Translations under genes and position numbers: made by a program
The notes under the pieces: generated by a model
Seen by the model: only the letters and a program-made list of their open reading frames with translations
Database searches by the model: none
Told to the model about the DNA's origin: nothing
In this document: piece after piece, positions 22,434 through 36,500 of the stretch
Position numbering within the stretch: the first letter of the stretch is position 1
Layout of the letters: every line of letters starts with the position of its first letter
Source of the DNA: Gnetum montanum
Taxonomy: Eukaryota; Streptophyta; Gnetopsida; Gnetales; Gnetaceae
DNA: 45,952 nt
Direction of reading: 5' to 3'
NCBI GenBank assembly: GCA_015680685.1
Contig: MNCI01017783.1
Location: 360,190-406,141 of the forward strand

Positions 22434-25400
22434 ATGTGGAATTGGGTTGTGGGTTTGCTCATGCTTTTTGCTGCAGTCCAGGGCTGCATTGCAAATATCA
22501 GCACAAATGCTATTGCCCATGATGCAGCAAAGCAGGACATTTCTCCAGGGGCTGTGCTTCACAGGATGATGATGGTTCCAGTTCCAGTCTCATCAGCTGC
22601 TGCAAATGTCAGTGCAAATGCTACTACTACTGATGTTGGAAAGATGAGGTATCTTCCAATCAAGCCAGAGCCATGGATGAGGCCCAGAATACCAAAGGCA
22701 GTAGCAGCATCCCACGGACAGAGGCATGGAACAATACCCAAATCTCATCTTCACAGAAGAAAACGACACTCCAGAGTCTCATGGGCTCGGTCTCATGATT
22801 ACAGAGATGCCTTATCAAAATCCATTCTGTTTTTTGAAGGCCAACGTTCTGGCAGACTTCCTGCAAACCAAAGAATCTCATGGAGGAGAAACTCTGCTCT
22901 GAAAGATGGTCACTCTGCTGGGGTCCGACCTGTTTCTTCTTTGCTCTTTTGGGATTTTCGTGATGTTTGTGTGCCCATTTTTGCCTGTTATATCACTCTG
23001 TTTTGGGACGTTTACATGTATTTTTGTCATTGATTCGTTAGTGTCTTCTGTTTTCCAGTATATGCTTGTCATTCTAATTTTAATCTCCTATGGTCTCTGT
23101 AAACAAATTTCCAGACCTCCTCTACATCATTTCATTTATCAGCATTCCTTCTTACCTTGCATGACTATCTTTTACTGTTTACTGGCTTTATGTTTTTTTG
23201 GGGTTGTCATTGATTCTATTTTCTTTATATTATGCAATGATGCTTATTCTCTCTCTTTTACACTAGCAAAGAAGTTCCAATAGTTTTAGTTTTTCCACTG
23301 AACTTATAATGATGTTATCTGTTTCTGTGGACAGGTGGATTTAGTTGGGGGCTACTATGATGCAGGAGACAACATGAAATTTGGATTTCCAATGGCATTC
23401 ACAACTACAATGTTGTCATGGAGTCTTATTGAATTTGGTGGTTTGATGGGTTCTGAGCTTGCCAATGCCAGGACTGCTATTCGCTGGGCCACTGATTACC
23501 TTCTCAAAGCAACTGCCCATCCTAACACCGTTTATGTTCAGGTTGGATTGTTTCTGAAAAACCATCATTTTCTTGTAAAAACCCATACCTTTGGATAGGA
23601 TCACTGTAACCCAAGTTCTTAATCAAAAAAACTGAAAGAAATATTCAAATTAGGAACCAATAATAATTTTAATTTATTATGATTTTCTGATTTTTAAAAT
23701 AAATTATTTCGTTTATCGTGTCATTTTGACTGGTTTGTGTATTGACAGGTGGGTGATCCAAGCAACGATCACAAATGCTGGGAGAGACCTGAGGACATGG
23801 ACACTTTAAGGACAGTATTCAAGGTGGATACTAAGAATCCAGGCTCTGATGTAGCTGCAGAGACAGCCGCTGCTTTGGCTGCTGCATCAGTTGTCTTCAG
23901 AGCCTCGGATCCTGGATATTCCAAGATGCTTCTTGCAAGAGCTGCCAAGGTAAGACCGTCTCCATATAATATTGGATTTATTGTTTTTCTTAATTCGAAG
24001 TATGGGCAACCGTTCTTGAGGGTTCAAAAAATTTGCCTGAGGTATTTGACAAAAGCTTAACTGCTATAGGTCATTGCTTTCAGCAACTTGTTTTCATTGT
24101 TTTTTGTTTATTTCTGGCATGACCAGATATTCAGAAACATTACTCTGAGATGTTTGACTACTGTTTGACCATTGACTGAACTTAAAAGCCTTCCTCAATT
24201 CTCACAGGTATATGATTTTGCAAATAAGTACAAGGGATCTTACAGTAACTCTTTGAGGTCCGAGGTTTGCCCGTACTACTGCTCCTACTCTGGCTACCAG
24301 GTAGGGAGAGTTACTTTTAAGTTTCAATAATATAATGTAACAGGGAACAGCCACTACTTTCTTGCTAACTCGTTTATTTTGTGATAGGATGAGATGCTGT
24401 GGGGAGCAGCATGGCTGTACAAGGCCACTGGAAATCCATCATACTTGAATCAGATTCAATCCTACGCCCAAGATGGAGACAATGTGAATGTCTTTGGATG
24501 GGACAACAAACATGTGGGTGCTCATTTGCTCCTTTCAAAGGTAAATTTTACAGTGATTTCAGAGTTTAAATTTCCATTCCAGAAGTCTTTCCTCTAAGAA
24601 TTTGACATTTTTCCGCTTTTCTTGTGATTTAAAAAAAAACAGCAATTCCTTGTAAAGAAGGTGAAATTCCTTGCAAAATTCAAAGGGCACTCAGATAATT
24701 ACATTTGCTCATTGATTCCTGGAACAGGATTCTCACGGTCCCAGTATACACCAGGTAAGGCAATAGTCAGCAACATTGGGCATCAATTTGGCAAGTATCA
24801 ACATTCTAGCTAACCATGGTGTTCTCTAAGAATATTAGTACACCAAATTCATTATAAATTTACCATAATAAGTATTTAAATTTACCAAATTCAAGTATTA
24901 TTTTCATGTGAATTCTAAATATTTTTCCCCATTGCAAAATTTAGGTGGACTGCTGTATTTTCTTCCTGAAAGCAACTTACAGTATGTAACAGCTTCTTCG
25001 TTCTTGGTCTTGACATATGCCAAGTATCTCGGTGCTTCCAAGCAAACTATAAGATGTGGATCTGTCACCTTGACTCCCCATAGACTCAGAGTGCTTGCGA
25101 AAAGACAGGTAATTGCTTTTACAGTGTTGTTAATCAGTTCATTGTTTGGTAGGAAATAAAAGGAAGACACTCCTCACTTTGGTTTTGATGATTGGCTAAA
25201 CCTTCAGATTTTCTCGGAATATCAATAATTTCATGCGTTTCTAAGCAAGAATAAATAGTAATGCCATTTTGCTCAAAAGTGCATGAATGCAAACTGCTTA
25301 ATATCTTCATGAACAGGTGGACTCAAATTTCTTAGTTTATGCAACAATGAATAAATTCTCAATTTTGACTCTCACCCATGGGCTGTTTTCGAGAATATTC

Positions 25401-25862
25401 ACCATTCTTACTAAAATTTCATGTACTGTTTTAATGCAAGTTTCCTGGTCATGCAATAGAAAATATGAAAAACAGATTATTTAACTTGATATTTCATCAT
25501 TCTTAGCTCTTAGGGAATTCCATGTTTTGCAGGTGGACTACATACTGGGAGACAATCCTCAAGGTATGTCATACATGGTGGGCTTTGGTCCAAAATTCCC
25601 AAGAAGGATTCATCACAGAGCATCTTCATTACCATCCAAGGCCATGCACCCACAAGCAGTTGGATGTGAAGCAGGATTTTCTGCCTTGTACAGTACATCT
25701 CCTAATCCAAATCTGCTGGTTGGTGCAGTAGTAGGAGGCCCTGATGCAACAGACCATTTCTCAGACCTCCGGACTGATTACACTCATTCAGAGCCTGCAA
25801 CTTACATTAATGCTCCTTTGGTGGGTTCTCTGGCCTATCTGGCTCACTCCACTGCTGCATGA
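22434..25862 (+). CDS. Secreted endo-beta-1,4-glucanase, glycosyl hydrolase family 9 (plant class B), 582 aa
   Basis: It hydrolyses beta-1,4-glucans (cellulose, xyloglucan-type walls) in the apoplast. Eight coding exons join in frame with GT-AG introns: 22434-22922, 23335-23541, 23749-23949, 24208-24300, 24388-24540, 24643-24754, 24945-25108, 25533-25862. Residues 1-20 look like a signal peptide ([14 protein letters not shown]). Residues about 21-117 are an unusual extension with three N-glycosylation sequons, an internal duplication (ANISTNAIA / ANVSANATT) and a basic HRRKRHSR cluster (107-114). The catalytic domain starts at [15 protein letters not shown] (121). Key residues are in DAGD (172-175), signature 1 ending RRIHHR (His500/501), and signature 2 [13 protein letters not shown] with proton donor Glu560. 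There is no membrane anchor or C-terminal cellulose-binding domain, so class B rather than A or C. Typical class B length is near 490 aa. The ATG at 22434 is the first in frame after the TATA box. Confidence 0.92.
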
Positions 25863-26038
25863 GTCTTCTGAATTCCCAGGATGTTATATACTGCATCCGA
25901 TTCCAAATGCTTCTATTTGTATTCCTGGCTAATAATTACCTTTCTCATCCTCCTAACTTCCACCAAAAATGTAAGAGTATTTATCTGTAAACCTTTCTAA
26001 GTATATAAAGGCTGCCCAAATATTTCGTTTCCGTTGTC

Positions 26039-26044
26039 AATAAA
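26039..26044 (+). terminator. Possible polyadenylation signal of the GH9 gene
   Basis: AATAAA in GTCAATAAAATG, about 177 bp past the stop codon. It is a plausible plant near-upstream element, but not decisive. Confidence 0.4.
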
Positions 26045-27590
26045 ATGATAATTCCAAATAAACAGTCTTCCGAATTGAAATTAATGGTAACTGAAACTTT
26101 AGAGTTTCATTTATATTATTTAAACGAAGAGAACAGGCCTAGACCAAATCAGCCATATGGTTAATAGCCCCTGAAATATTTTGAAAGACGAACCATGATG
26201 GACTCGGAAACACTTTTGAGGATAAATATTGGTCAATTGCGGCAAAGACTTTGCCCTGAGTCACCGTATTTCCCATTTATTTATGTTTTCACATAAAATT
26301 CAAAATAACGTCACAGCAAACGGTGCTGAGCCTCAATGTAACTTATTATTGCATCTCAATCAATAATTTGGTTGAAGTTAACTTCAATTAAATATTGTGC
26401 AGCAGGGTTTGAGCATGAGATAAAGCATAACTTCTTGTTGGACACTTGACCCTCCATTATTGTGTAAAAGCTAGATTCTATTTACTAAATCGGTTCATTG
26501 GTGCTTATTATTAACCCTCATGTTTTGAACTTTGAAAGGAAGAACCACCAAATGCCAACGATCGGAAAGAGTGTCATCTGCAATGCATTTATGCAGATAC
26601 CATAACATCGAATACATCATCTGGAATGAAGCATTGCAGGACCATAGATGACGTCTGAAACTTTTCAGGAAATACGTCCACTCGGAAGTACTTCGGTGGC
26701 ATCGAAGTCAGTTAAAATTAAAAGATAACTTTTGAAATATTAGAATGGTACGAAGCAATACTTATTAAATGTGCCGTTACTCTATTTTTAGACTGCTTAC
26801 TCGTACTTTGTGATAATAAGCCCACTAGGATTAATAAGCCCACTAGGATTGCAGTTCAATTATTCTATCCAACTTTAAAACCGTTTTTCTTTAAAAAAAT
26901 CTTTTTTAAGCGCTTCCATCTTAAAGGCATATTCATATCGATAATCCGGTAAATAACTTTCAAATCGTTTTTAAAGAAAAAAGATCTATTGAAATGTATC
27001 TTACAAAACCTTCACATTGCTTAGGTATGTTTATTACCAATATGCATCATCAATCCTTTGCGGGTACCACTGCACACCATCTTCAATCTTGATGGTCAAG
27101 TAATTTTGGGGCAAATTTCATAAGACGTTTCAATGGAAAAAAACCTTGCTCTCATTTTTGAAATTCAGTGACATTTTTTCCAAAACTCTGAAGAAAATAT
27201 CACTTTGTGGATGTAATCACCTCCAAAGGAGACGCTCCATGTTTTAAGAATATAGGGAATATTCAAAACTCAACCGACATCTGTCATTGTATCCTAAAAC
27301 CTGATCAAATTTTACAAAGCGTCTTTTATTGGAACCACAATGGGTTCATATGTAAGCATTCGTAAATAACTTATTGTAAGGTTATCAAAATAATGAAGAG
27401 TAAGTTTAGTCAGGAATAAAGTACAATAATAACTCTGCAAAATTGGTTATGACATTAATGTCATAATGAGCTCTACTATCTTTACAACACACGTGTGTGA
27501 TATCTCATGAGCTTAATCTGTTTCCAACAAAAGGAGGTGTTGTTCTATTATGCAGGCACCTATTTTTCAAGAAATTCCGCTACAGTTTTA
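26045..27590. other. Intergenic region between convergent GH9 and RSH1 genes
   Basis: No gene is seen. It must contain the 3' UTR of RSH1 at its right side. It includes a small tandem repeat (26815-26850). Confidence 0.6.
26815..26850. repeat. Perfect 18-bp tandem duplication
   Basis: AATAAGCCCACTAGGATT occurs twice head to tail without a mismatch (26815-26832, 26833-26850). Confidence 0.9.
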
Positions 27591-30500
27591 TCAACATTCA
27601 AAATATTCATCAATTTGATGTTGTTCTGACTGCCAATTGCTACCAACAGACCAATTGATGATTCCTTGAACTGTGTTGAGCTGTGTGCAAGTATTAACCT
27701 GAACAAAATAATTCATTAACAACACTTTAAAACCAAATGAAAAACAGAGTGCAGTAGGTCCTTCCTGTAAGGAGTACTACAGCAAACTAATAATGCTCCC
27801 TTAATATATGAGTATAAAAAAAACAAAATCCATCAAATGTCTTACCACTAGTTCAATATTTCCTTCAATTTGAACAAGCATCGCTAAGGTACCTGTACAA
27901 TCTTGCTTCACCTACAGATAAAATAAAGCAAGAACAGTTCAGTGCTCGCTGGGAGCACTTTTTTTACATGAAGTAAAATAAATTATAGATTTTATACAGA
28001 ATATAATTTCTCACCATGTAGCCGTGGATTTGAATCCCTGCCGCTGTAAACAAGGAAGTAATTTCTGCTACTATGCCTATACACAAAGAAAAAGAGTTTT
28101 TGGGGGAAAACTTTTTGAGAAAGAAAACATTGTTTATAACAATGAAATTTAGTTGGAAAACATCCTAAAAAATCACTTCAGGTAGTATATACAATTATAT
28201 GCTTTTCCAATCATAAAGGAAAGTCCTTAGTCACAGCATAATTAATTGACATGAGCAAACTTCCATCAATATATATGGTGACATTAAAAAAATTTACCTA
28301 TTTACAATATCAAAACAAGATAGCATGCCACTGTACCTTTTCGGTCAACACAAGACACATGAAACCAGTGACTTGACACTCCTTCCAAGCCTAGTCCATT
28401 TCCCATCGTTGGTGCATTCATCATTTCAAATCTGGCCCCAGTAACCCCATTTATATATTGTGCTGAACATTTCCTATTTTTATTCAAGATCTCTAGCTCA
28501 CCATTCAAGTTCCTTATGATACCAGGAACTGTACCATAGCAATTCCAACTCTGTTGTTTAGAAGACGCAAGCTTATTCTGAACAGGTTGGATATTAATAT
28601 AACCCTCCCTTGATTTAAAAGTTTCTGCAGACCAAAAATTTCTATTTTCTATTGAGGCATTACCAGGTCTAGATGTCAGAGAAATTGGTAAAACAGATAA
28701 ACCAGAACCAATGCCATCCAAGACTATATCTCCCAGATTATCCAGCATAACATCGTCCAAATCATCAACCATTTCCTTACATGTTATTTGAGCACCAAAT
28801 AGTGCAGCTTGTTCCTTCAAAAACTGAAAAAGAAAGATCCATCACAAATACGTACCTGTACAATAAACATTTTCAAATTTGCATATCCAAGCTTACCTTT
28901 GTTATCTTGTGACGTGCACTTCGTGTCTTTGCATGTTGTAGCCACTTTTCACGCTGACGATAGCTTTCTTTGCTGGGCAATCCCTTGGGAACAAAAAAAA
29001 AATTCAAGACTAACAATAGATTTCATCTACAATGAACTTTTTCATAACCCAACAATATTACAAAATGATGATGCACTTATAAACATGGCAGAGCAATGAT
29101 AATTACTGATGTATCCCATACTATTAGTAAATGACATGATAGCAACTGATGTTCTGCAATATGTTCTTACTAAATTATACATTGATATAAATGATGGAAA
29201 TAAAAGCAACCAACACTTCATGTATTCTCTGTATATTGATTTTAATCTCATCCTGAGCAACATTTCCTAGAATAAACTATGGAGAGAATTGAAACTTAAA
29301 AGATTAATCAGAAAGATAGGTGCAAGGAAAACAGCGTGCATATGAGTGCAAGTATGGGGAGAACACACAAAAATTGAGGACAAAGCAATTGGAGAAAGTG
29401 ATCATTTTTAATGAATGGGATCAAGCATGCAAAACAACGAAGAAACTGCAGCGCATGTTAATAGTACAATTAATTGTTGCTGAACAAAATAAAGACAAGC
29501 TGGTGCAATTTTATAGAGAAGATGCATTAGAAATTAGTATATAAAGAGAAGTCCAAAGATTGTTACCCTCGCAGAGAATATGGCAGAGTTGATTAACAGT
29601 GTTTGACTATATTCAACAAATAGCTTCTGTACAAAGGAATTTCTTAATACACTTAGAAACAAATTGAACTAGTAGATAAAAGAAGACATTTTATGACATA
29701 GTTAAATAAACATGATAGATTGTCTTGTAACTAAAGATTTAGCCTTGAATCAACTGAAAATGAAATTTTTAACTTACGTCCATTGATATCCATTAGATCT
29801 ATCAGACCAGTTTCAGAATTTCTTTTATGGATTTTAAAAAAAAAAAAATTTATTACTCAGTGCTGCCTAATGAAATTGAACACTTACTACTAAGCTAACA
29901 CCTCATTGTTAAAAAATGGATTTGAACCATTAACCCTGTTATTGTGATTGCATACCAATAATCAACAAGAATTAAGAAAGCAGAGGCATAAAGCTGGCAC
30001 AAAATAGATAGGCTAAAGGCATGTTGATAATGAATGATCTTAAAGTCACTCCAAATTATATCAAAATAAATTGATGATACTAACATCATATGTGATTATC
30101 TCCACAACTTCAGCATTTGCAAGTTGATAGAAAGGTGAGACCAGATTTCCGTTAACCTGAACATTGTGTAAAAAAACCAGAAAGAAGCATGAGTTCTCAA
30201 ATACAATAAATTTGATGGAGAATTAAAAATTAATCTTGGAAAAAACATAATTATGAACAGTGTATACTGCTTCTACTGACTTTTGCGGCAACCATTTTAT
30301 TTCCAATCTCTGAATGAATCTGATATGCATAATCAATAACAGTGGCACCTTTCGGAAGATTTTTAATCTGTGGTGATGCAACTTGATGTCAAAAAAAAAT
30401 TTATCTGCAAACAAAATTCTACTTGCAATGTGAATGAATCGCAAACAAATGCAAACAAACAGAATATGAACCTCTCCTTTTGGTGTGAAAACAAAGACAC

Positions 30501-33500
30501 GACCACCAAGGAGATCCACAGTAACTGTGTCAACAAATTCCCTGGAACTCATGTTGCCAACAAATTCATCTTGCCATTCTCTGATCGCATTGAGCCAGCT
30601 CACCTGAGAAAATAAAAAATGTAATGTACTTGCAATATTAGCATTCACTCATAATAATCCAAAACATGCTACTGAAATCACTAGCATTCAGGCATGATAA
30701 TGTTTTCTGTTTTGACAGTCCCCTACACTGCCAGCATCCAGCAGAATCAATTGTATACCCTGCGGACTATATCAGCATTGTTCAAAGATGAGATTCCTTT
30801 TCCACTGTAATATACAGCAATGCCTTTCTCTGCTATTTGATCCATCTCCTCTGTCCGTATCTGATACAAAGATTTAATACATACGCAAAAACAAACAATT
30901 CTCTAAGATACTGAACTCTAAAACTGAGGAATCATAAAGAACTATGTCAAAGATTACATATCAAAACAAACGATAATATTGAAGCAGAAACAAAATAATG
31001 CACAAGAAGAATTAACCTACAAGTAATCAATCACCTGGGATTGATTTTACTGATCATAAAGAACGACTTAAAAAGGCAATTTGAATGGAAAGTTAGATCC
31101 ACTTAGTGTTGTAAATGCTAGAGTAAGAAAATTGAAAATTGTCAGAGAATTTGATTTCCTACAAAATATTTTTTTAAAAAAAAATGAAAGCAACTTGGTA
31201 ACCTATCAAAGTCCAAATGCCTTAATGGATGTTATTATAATCACTTGAAATGATAAAGATTCAGATACAACAAGTAAGCATCTCTGTTAAACAACATTCT
31301 ACTCAGCAATCAGCATTACTAAGAAAATTTATTCATGTTATCATACATCAAAGGATGCAATAAAAGTTGTAATTAATTTTCAAACGTTGTTGCCTGAAGA
31401 GAAGAACACCAACATGATATGAATGATTTGCATACCTGCACTTCTACACGAAAGGTACTTTCATTCAAGAATGGTATAACCTTAGTATGTAGGCTTTGGT
31501 AGCCATTGGGCTTTGGTGTTGCAATATAATCCTTCATCTGAAAACTCAACAAATAAACTTGATTCATGAATATGGAACATGGATGTATTAATGCTACAAA
31601 GATACAAACTAACTTGTATCAACATAAAAACTTACTGCTCGAGGAACAGGAGTCCACATTCCATGTACGATACCAAGAATGTGATAACAAATCTGCATAA
31701 AAAATTGCAGATGTGAGTACAGGATTGCATGTTAGGCTTTATGAAGAATCTAGAACAAAAATCTTGGTAATACCTGTCGCAAACTACATGGTGGTGGTAC
31801 ACTAACATGTGGCTTTTGTTTCAATATAACTCGCAGCTGCAGTATTGATTATGCATGCAGAAACAGGTTAGTGAAATAGGACAGAAAGGCCTATAATGTT
31901 TTTGGGAAGGCTATAATAATTTGGTCCATAATCCATATACAGGTATAGAATGTTCAACAGACCTGAGCAATATCATTTACTTCACTCATTGAGCATTTTC
32001 TTTCTGAAAGCATTTTATATATGCTGCAAAATTCAGACCATCAGTAATGGTTTATGTAATTTACCAATATAGAGTTTGGAGCTTAATTGATATTCCAGCT
32101 GATCAGTGAGACTAGGAAAAATATCTTGAGTAATCAAGACTTTAATTATATAAAAATTGTGCTTCTAAAGAATTACAATAATGCTAACCTGCATATTTCC
32201 TTGTGCACTGAAAACACTTCAATATCCATACCAACAAAATGCAAGAATGAGTCCTGCTCCATTTTATTCTCTAATATTTTTTTTGCCTGAACAGTGATCT
32301 CCAGTAGTTTTATTCATTAAAATAACAACTAGAAAAAATTGAGAAAATGATCGAAATGATCAAAATATAGATAATATATTCATATTTTAAAAGAACTGGA
32401 AAGGAAAATATATAAAGAAATTATTCATACCTCCTTTAATTCCTGTTCTTGTTCTTGGAAAAGTTGTTCAACCCTTCTGTTCAGCATAGCAAACTCATCT
32501 GGTTTTGTATACATCAATGATAGTGTTTCAAGTTCTGACTGCCAAAAGGTGTACAACACATATTACAACAGGCTCATGGCTTACGCACATGGTATTAAGA
32601 TGCAATCCTGTGCATTGCAAATTTAAGCAGCAAAAATTGCATAATATTTTGGTTGATGCACATGTTCTATCTTGTGCGAATCGTTGCGATACACATGGCA
32701 GATTTTTTCATTCCGTTTCACATCTACCTAACCTCTGTACAGACCACACAGTTTCGCTATTGCGCCTTTTGAAATTTTTTGTGTGCGATACATTGTTACA
32801 CCTCTGTACACACCACACAGTTTCGCTATTGCGCCTTTTGAAATTTTTTGTGTGCAATACATTGTTACACTGTTGATTGCACAAAAGTGTGCCTAATGTG
32901 TTCTTGTGTGTATGCCATCAAGTCACCCAGATTTCAATACTTTCTTTTCTGGCACAATTCATTCCAAAAGAAGAAATAACATTTTATAAAAGGAAACCAA
33001 TTAAAGATTTTTTTTTAAAGGTACACTGTTGTTGTATCAATATAACTTTGACAATGATACCGTGAGGAATAAAGCAGACCGTCTGAAGATTAATATAACA
33101 TAAAACTCTTTTAAAAATGGTACAAGGAAAGACTATCACAAATCACTAGGATAATAATCATGAATTCATGCAAAATTGAACATGCATGAGAAATTTCAAC
33201 CCAATTCAAACTTAAAACATACATCTAAAGCAAACTGAAGCAGACTTGAAGCAATATGCAGCAGATTCATGCACAAGAAAGATTCAAGCATATTGAAGCA
33301 AAATTAAGCAGAAAACATGAAACAAACATGAAGAAAACTTTTCTTTATTCACGAGCATTTCTTCAGCACAACAGTCATCTCAATTCAACTGGGGCATCAA
33401 AATGCAAGAGGCTCATAGTTCTTGGGGTTGCCCTTCAATTTATAGGTTTCCTCTTCCCTTCACAAGTTTGGAACAAACCCCAGTACAATTTTAACACGTG

Positions 33501-36500
33501 TGTGCACATGAGAGGGGGCCATATGAGCTAACTTTACTTTAGAACTCCAGCATTAACAATTTAGACTTCAAATCACCAAACAAGGAACATAAGTTTAGCC
33601 TATGACTTAGCTTTAGGGAAACATTAAAAGAGACATGCTCAAAGACATAAAACACCATGAAAATGGTCTCATCAGACCACATCAACCAACATTAATCATT
33701 TCTTTAAAAAAATGAAATGGAGATCCATGCTTATATACTCTTAGCATCTATTTATCCAGCTATAGTTGTGATGAGGTAGAGTATCATACAGTTTTTATGC
33801 ATTAGAATGATGTGCTTTGGGTAAACAAGATGATAAAAGAGGGGCATTTCACTTATTTCAGCTAATGGCTAGACAACTTTATGTTATCCAGCTTGATAGA
33901 CAACTTTATGTTATGCAGCTTGTAAAATTCAAATTTATATAACCATTGACCGATGAATGAGGTGCCATCGAGTAAGGTCATTTCCTGATTAAGAAAACAC
34001 AAAATATCGAGGCTTTTTCCAATCCCTAATAACATTAATGTCATCTATAAGAAATATCAAAGATGTTTGATGAAACATAAATTATTATATAATCTGTCAA
34101 TGATGTAGACAAGAAATCAGAAAAGTATCAGCCTTTATATTTGTAATTATAATTTTGTGTGTCAGCTAAATATAATCCGAACAGAATTAAAATGTGTACC
34201 TTGATCTGGTACATTCCTAGTAGTTTAGACAATGGAGCAAAGATTTCCAATGTTTCTGAAGCAATGCTGAACTGCAAGGAATGAAGCTGACAGATGAAAC
34301 CACTTGTTTCAAGGATCCAGTTACATTTCAAATCAATCCTTATTTATAATCTTACTTGTTTATGTGGTGGCATATGACATAAAGTACGCATGTTGTGTAA
34401 CCTGTCAGCAAGTTTAACAATAATAACACGGACCTGGAATCAAAATATGAGACACAACAGTATCAGTTGAAATAGTCCATATGTTCAACATTTTATTTGT
34501 AAAAGGTGAAAGACGTATTTCAACCTCTTCTGCCATGGCAAGAAACATTTGACGCAGGTCATTAGCTTTAGCATCCTGTGCAGAGTTTTTTAATGTTTTG
34601 CACTGCAATTTACCAATCTTAGAAACCTGCACTATGCAAAAAGAAAAAAATTCTTAAAATTATGACCCAGAGAATTGTTTTAATTTATGTTCTGCAATGT
34701 TTTAAACAAGTGTTTACCTTTGTTTCACCTTCCACAATTCTACGTACAACTGGCCCAAATTCCTTTTCAATCCTTTCAAAAGTAACAACATTGCTATCCT
34801 CAACAGTGTCATGTAACAGGCCAGCTATTATTGACTCACAATCCAATTCCTGCAGACATAGATATTGTAATGTCCACATTACAAATGTTGATGATGTTTT
34901 ACTTGAGGCACTCTTACAATAGTTGCAAAAATTAAAAAAAAAATTAAATAAATCAAGTTAATTCATTAAAAAATAATCAAGTATGTTTTTTCTAAAGAGG
35001 TAAAAAGAAACAGCTATGAATAAAAAATTTGGAGTAAAAACAGGAAATTTCTTGGGAAATACGGAAGCAATCAAGGATCATAGTCAACAGCCTATTACAT
35101 AATTATCAAATCTGATAAAAATAACCAAAACTGCTATCACACTATGGTGCCAAGTCATTCCTAACCTTGAATTTCAGCTTTTAAATCTCACTAGTTTCAA
35201 AGACTAAGGCATCAGGCATGCATTTTTAGACTTGACTTTATCACCAGTTGGATACAAAAAATGAAATGGACATAACATTCAGACATGAAAGATCCAGTCA
35301 TCTGTATTTCGATAAATCCAGACATTCTGCTATCATAAATTCCAGGAAAATACATATTTTGACTATGGATATCTATATTTCAAAACATTGTCTTGTGTGG
35401 TAAATTTGCAATCAACATACTTGATTAACAGGAAACTGCTAAATTAAGAAAGATCATATCTTACAAGTTCACCAAGAATACGGGCAACTTCAACTGGATG
35501 AATGATAAAGGGCTCGCCACTTCGCCGCTTCTGACCATCATGAGCCTCAAAGGCCAACTACATCCCAAGCATTAAACTATATATGAGGGTTCAAAAAAAA
35601 TCAAACAAACCATTACTAATTCATTAAAATAGAAAAGCGCAACATTACTATTCTGTATATTTTAAAACAAAAATTTCCCAATCATCATGGGGTTTGAGAT
35701 ATGTAATGAGCAATTGTTGATACAACCAATTTCTTCTAAAGCTGCAAACCAAAAACATACATACTTTATTGCTTCCTAAGGGTATCAGACAGCAAAGAAT
35801 TGTAATTTAGTAAGATTCTTTTCATTCCAACTTTTATGTATATTTATTCCACCTTTTCAAGAAAAAAAATTTACTTAACAACACACCTTCAGTGCTTTTG
35901 AAACCACTTGCAATTCCTCAGGTGAAAGATATGAAATAGATGGCTTCAAAACCTACAAAAAGCTTGTGAATACCAATCATCCTCGTACAACTGTATCCAT
36001 TAAGATAATGTTAGAAATGGAGTATGATTTTACCTCCCAGAGTGTTTCAACAGTGACTGCACTGGCATATTCTGCCTTGGAGATTGAACAGTAAAGTCTC
36101 CATCTTATATGAGTTCTTGCCCTAAACTTAACTCTACCTGTCTTGAAATGGAATGCAGTCTCAACTGACTTGATAAAAGTCTTGCTTGTGACATGTACAA
36201 CCTCTCTGCATAGAAGCTTCTACAGGAGACAATGACCAGACGAAGTTAGCCCTCATTCTAAATTAATAAACAGATCAATAAGGCAAAGAAATTCAAGAAG
36301 CTGAATCCAGTAGAATATAGAATGATATCAAAAGAGACATCCTCATCTTAATTTCATGAAAACATATTAACTACTTCAGCATGTTTATAAAAAATCATCG
36401 TCATTGTCATCATCAAAGCACTTTCATCCCAACAAGCATGGACTAACACAATAAAGTAGGTGAATGAATTGGCAATAATGATTTTATGGCTGGCTTTCTA

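Noticed and set aside
22923-23033. Read-through of GH9 exon 1 to a stop at 23033, giving a 200-residue protein
   Set aside because: The next exon continues the conserved GH9 sequence exactly from a GT-AG pair; the extension is hydrophobic intron translation.
29890-29945. B-box-like GGTTCAAATCC on minus with an A-box-like TAGCTTAGTAG nearby
   Set aside because: The order is reversed (B before A), so it cannot be a tRNA or a tRNA-derived SINE as it stands.
32505-33065. Open frames of 123 and 62 codons on plus in RSH1 intron 9
   Set aside because: They overlap the 69-bp duplication, whose length happens to keep the frame; no coding signature.
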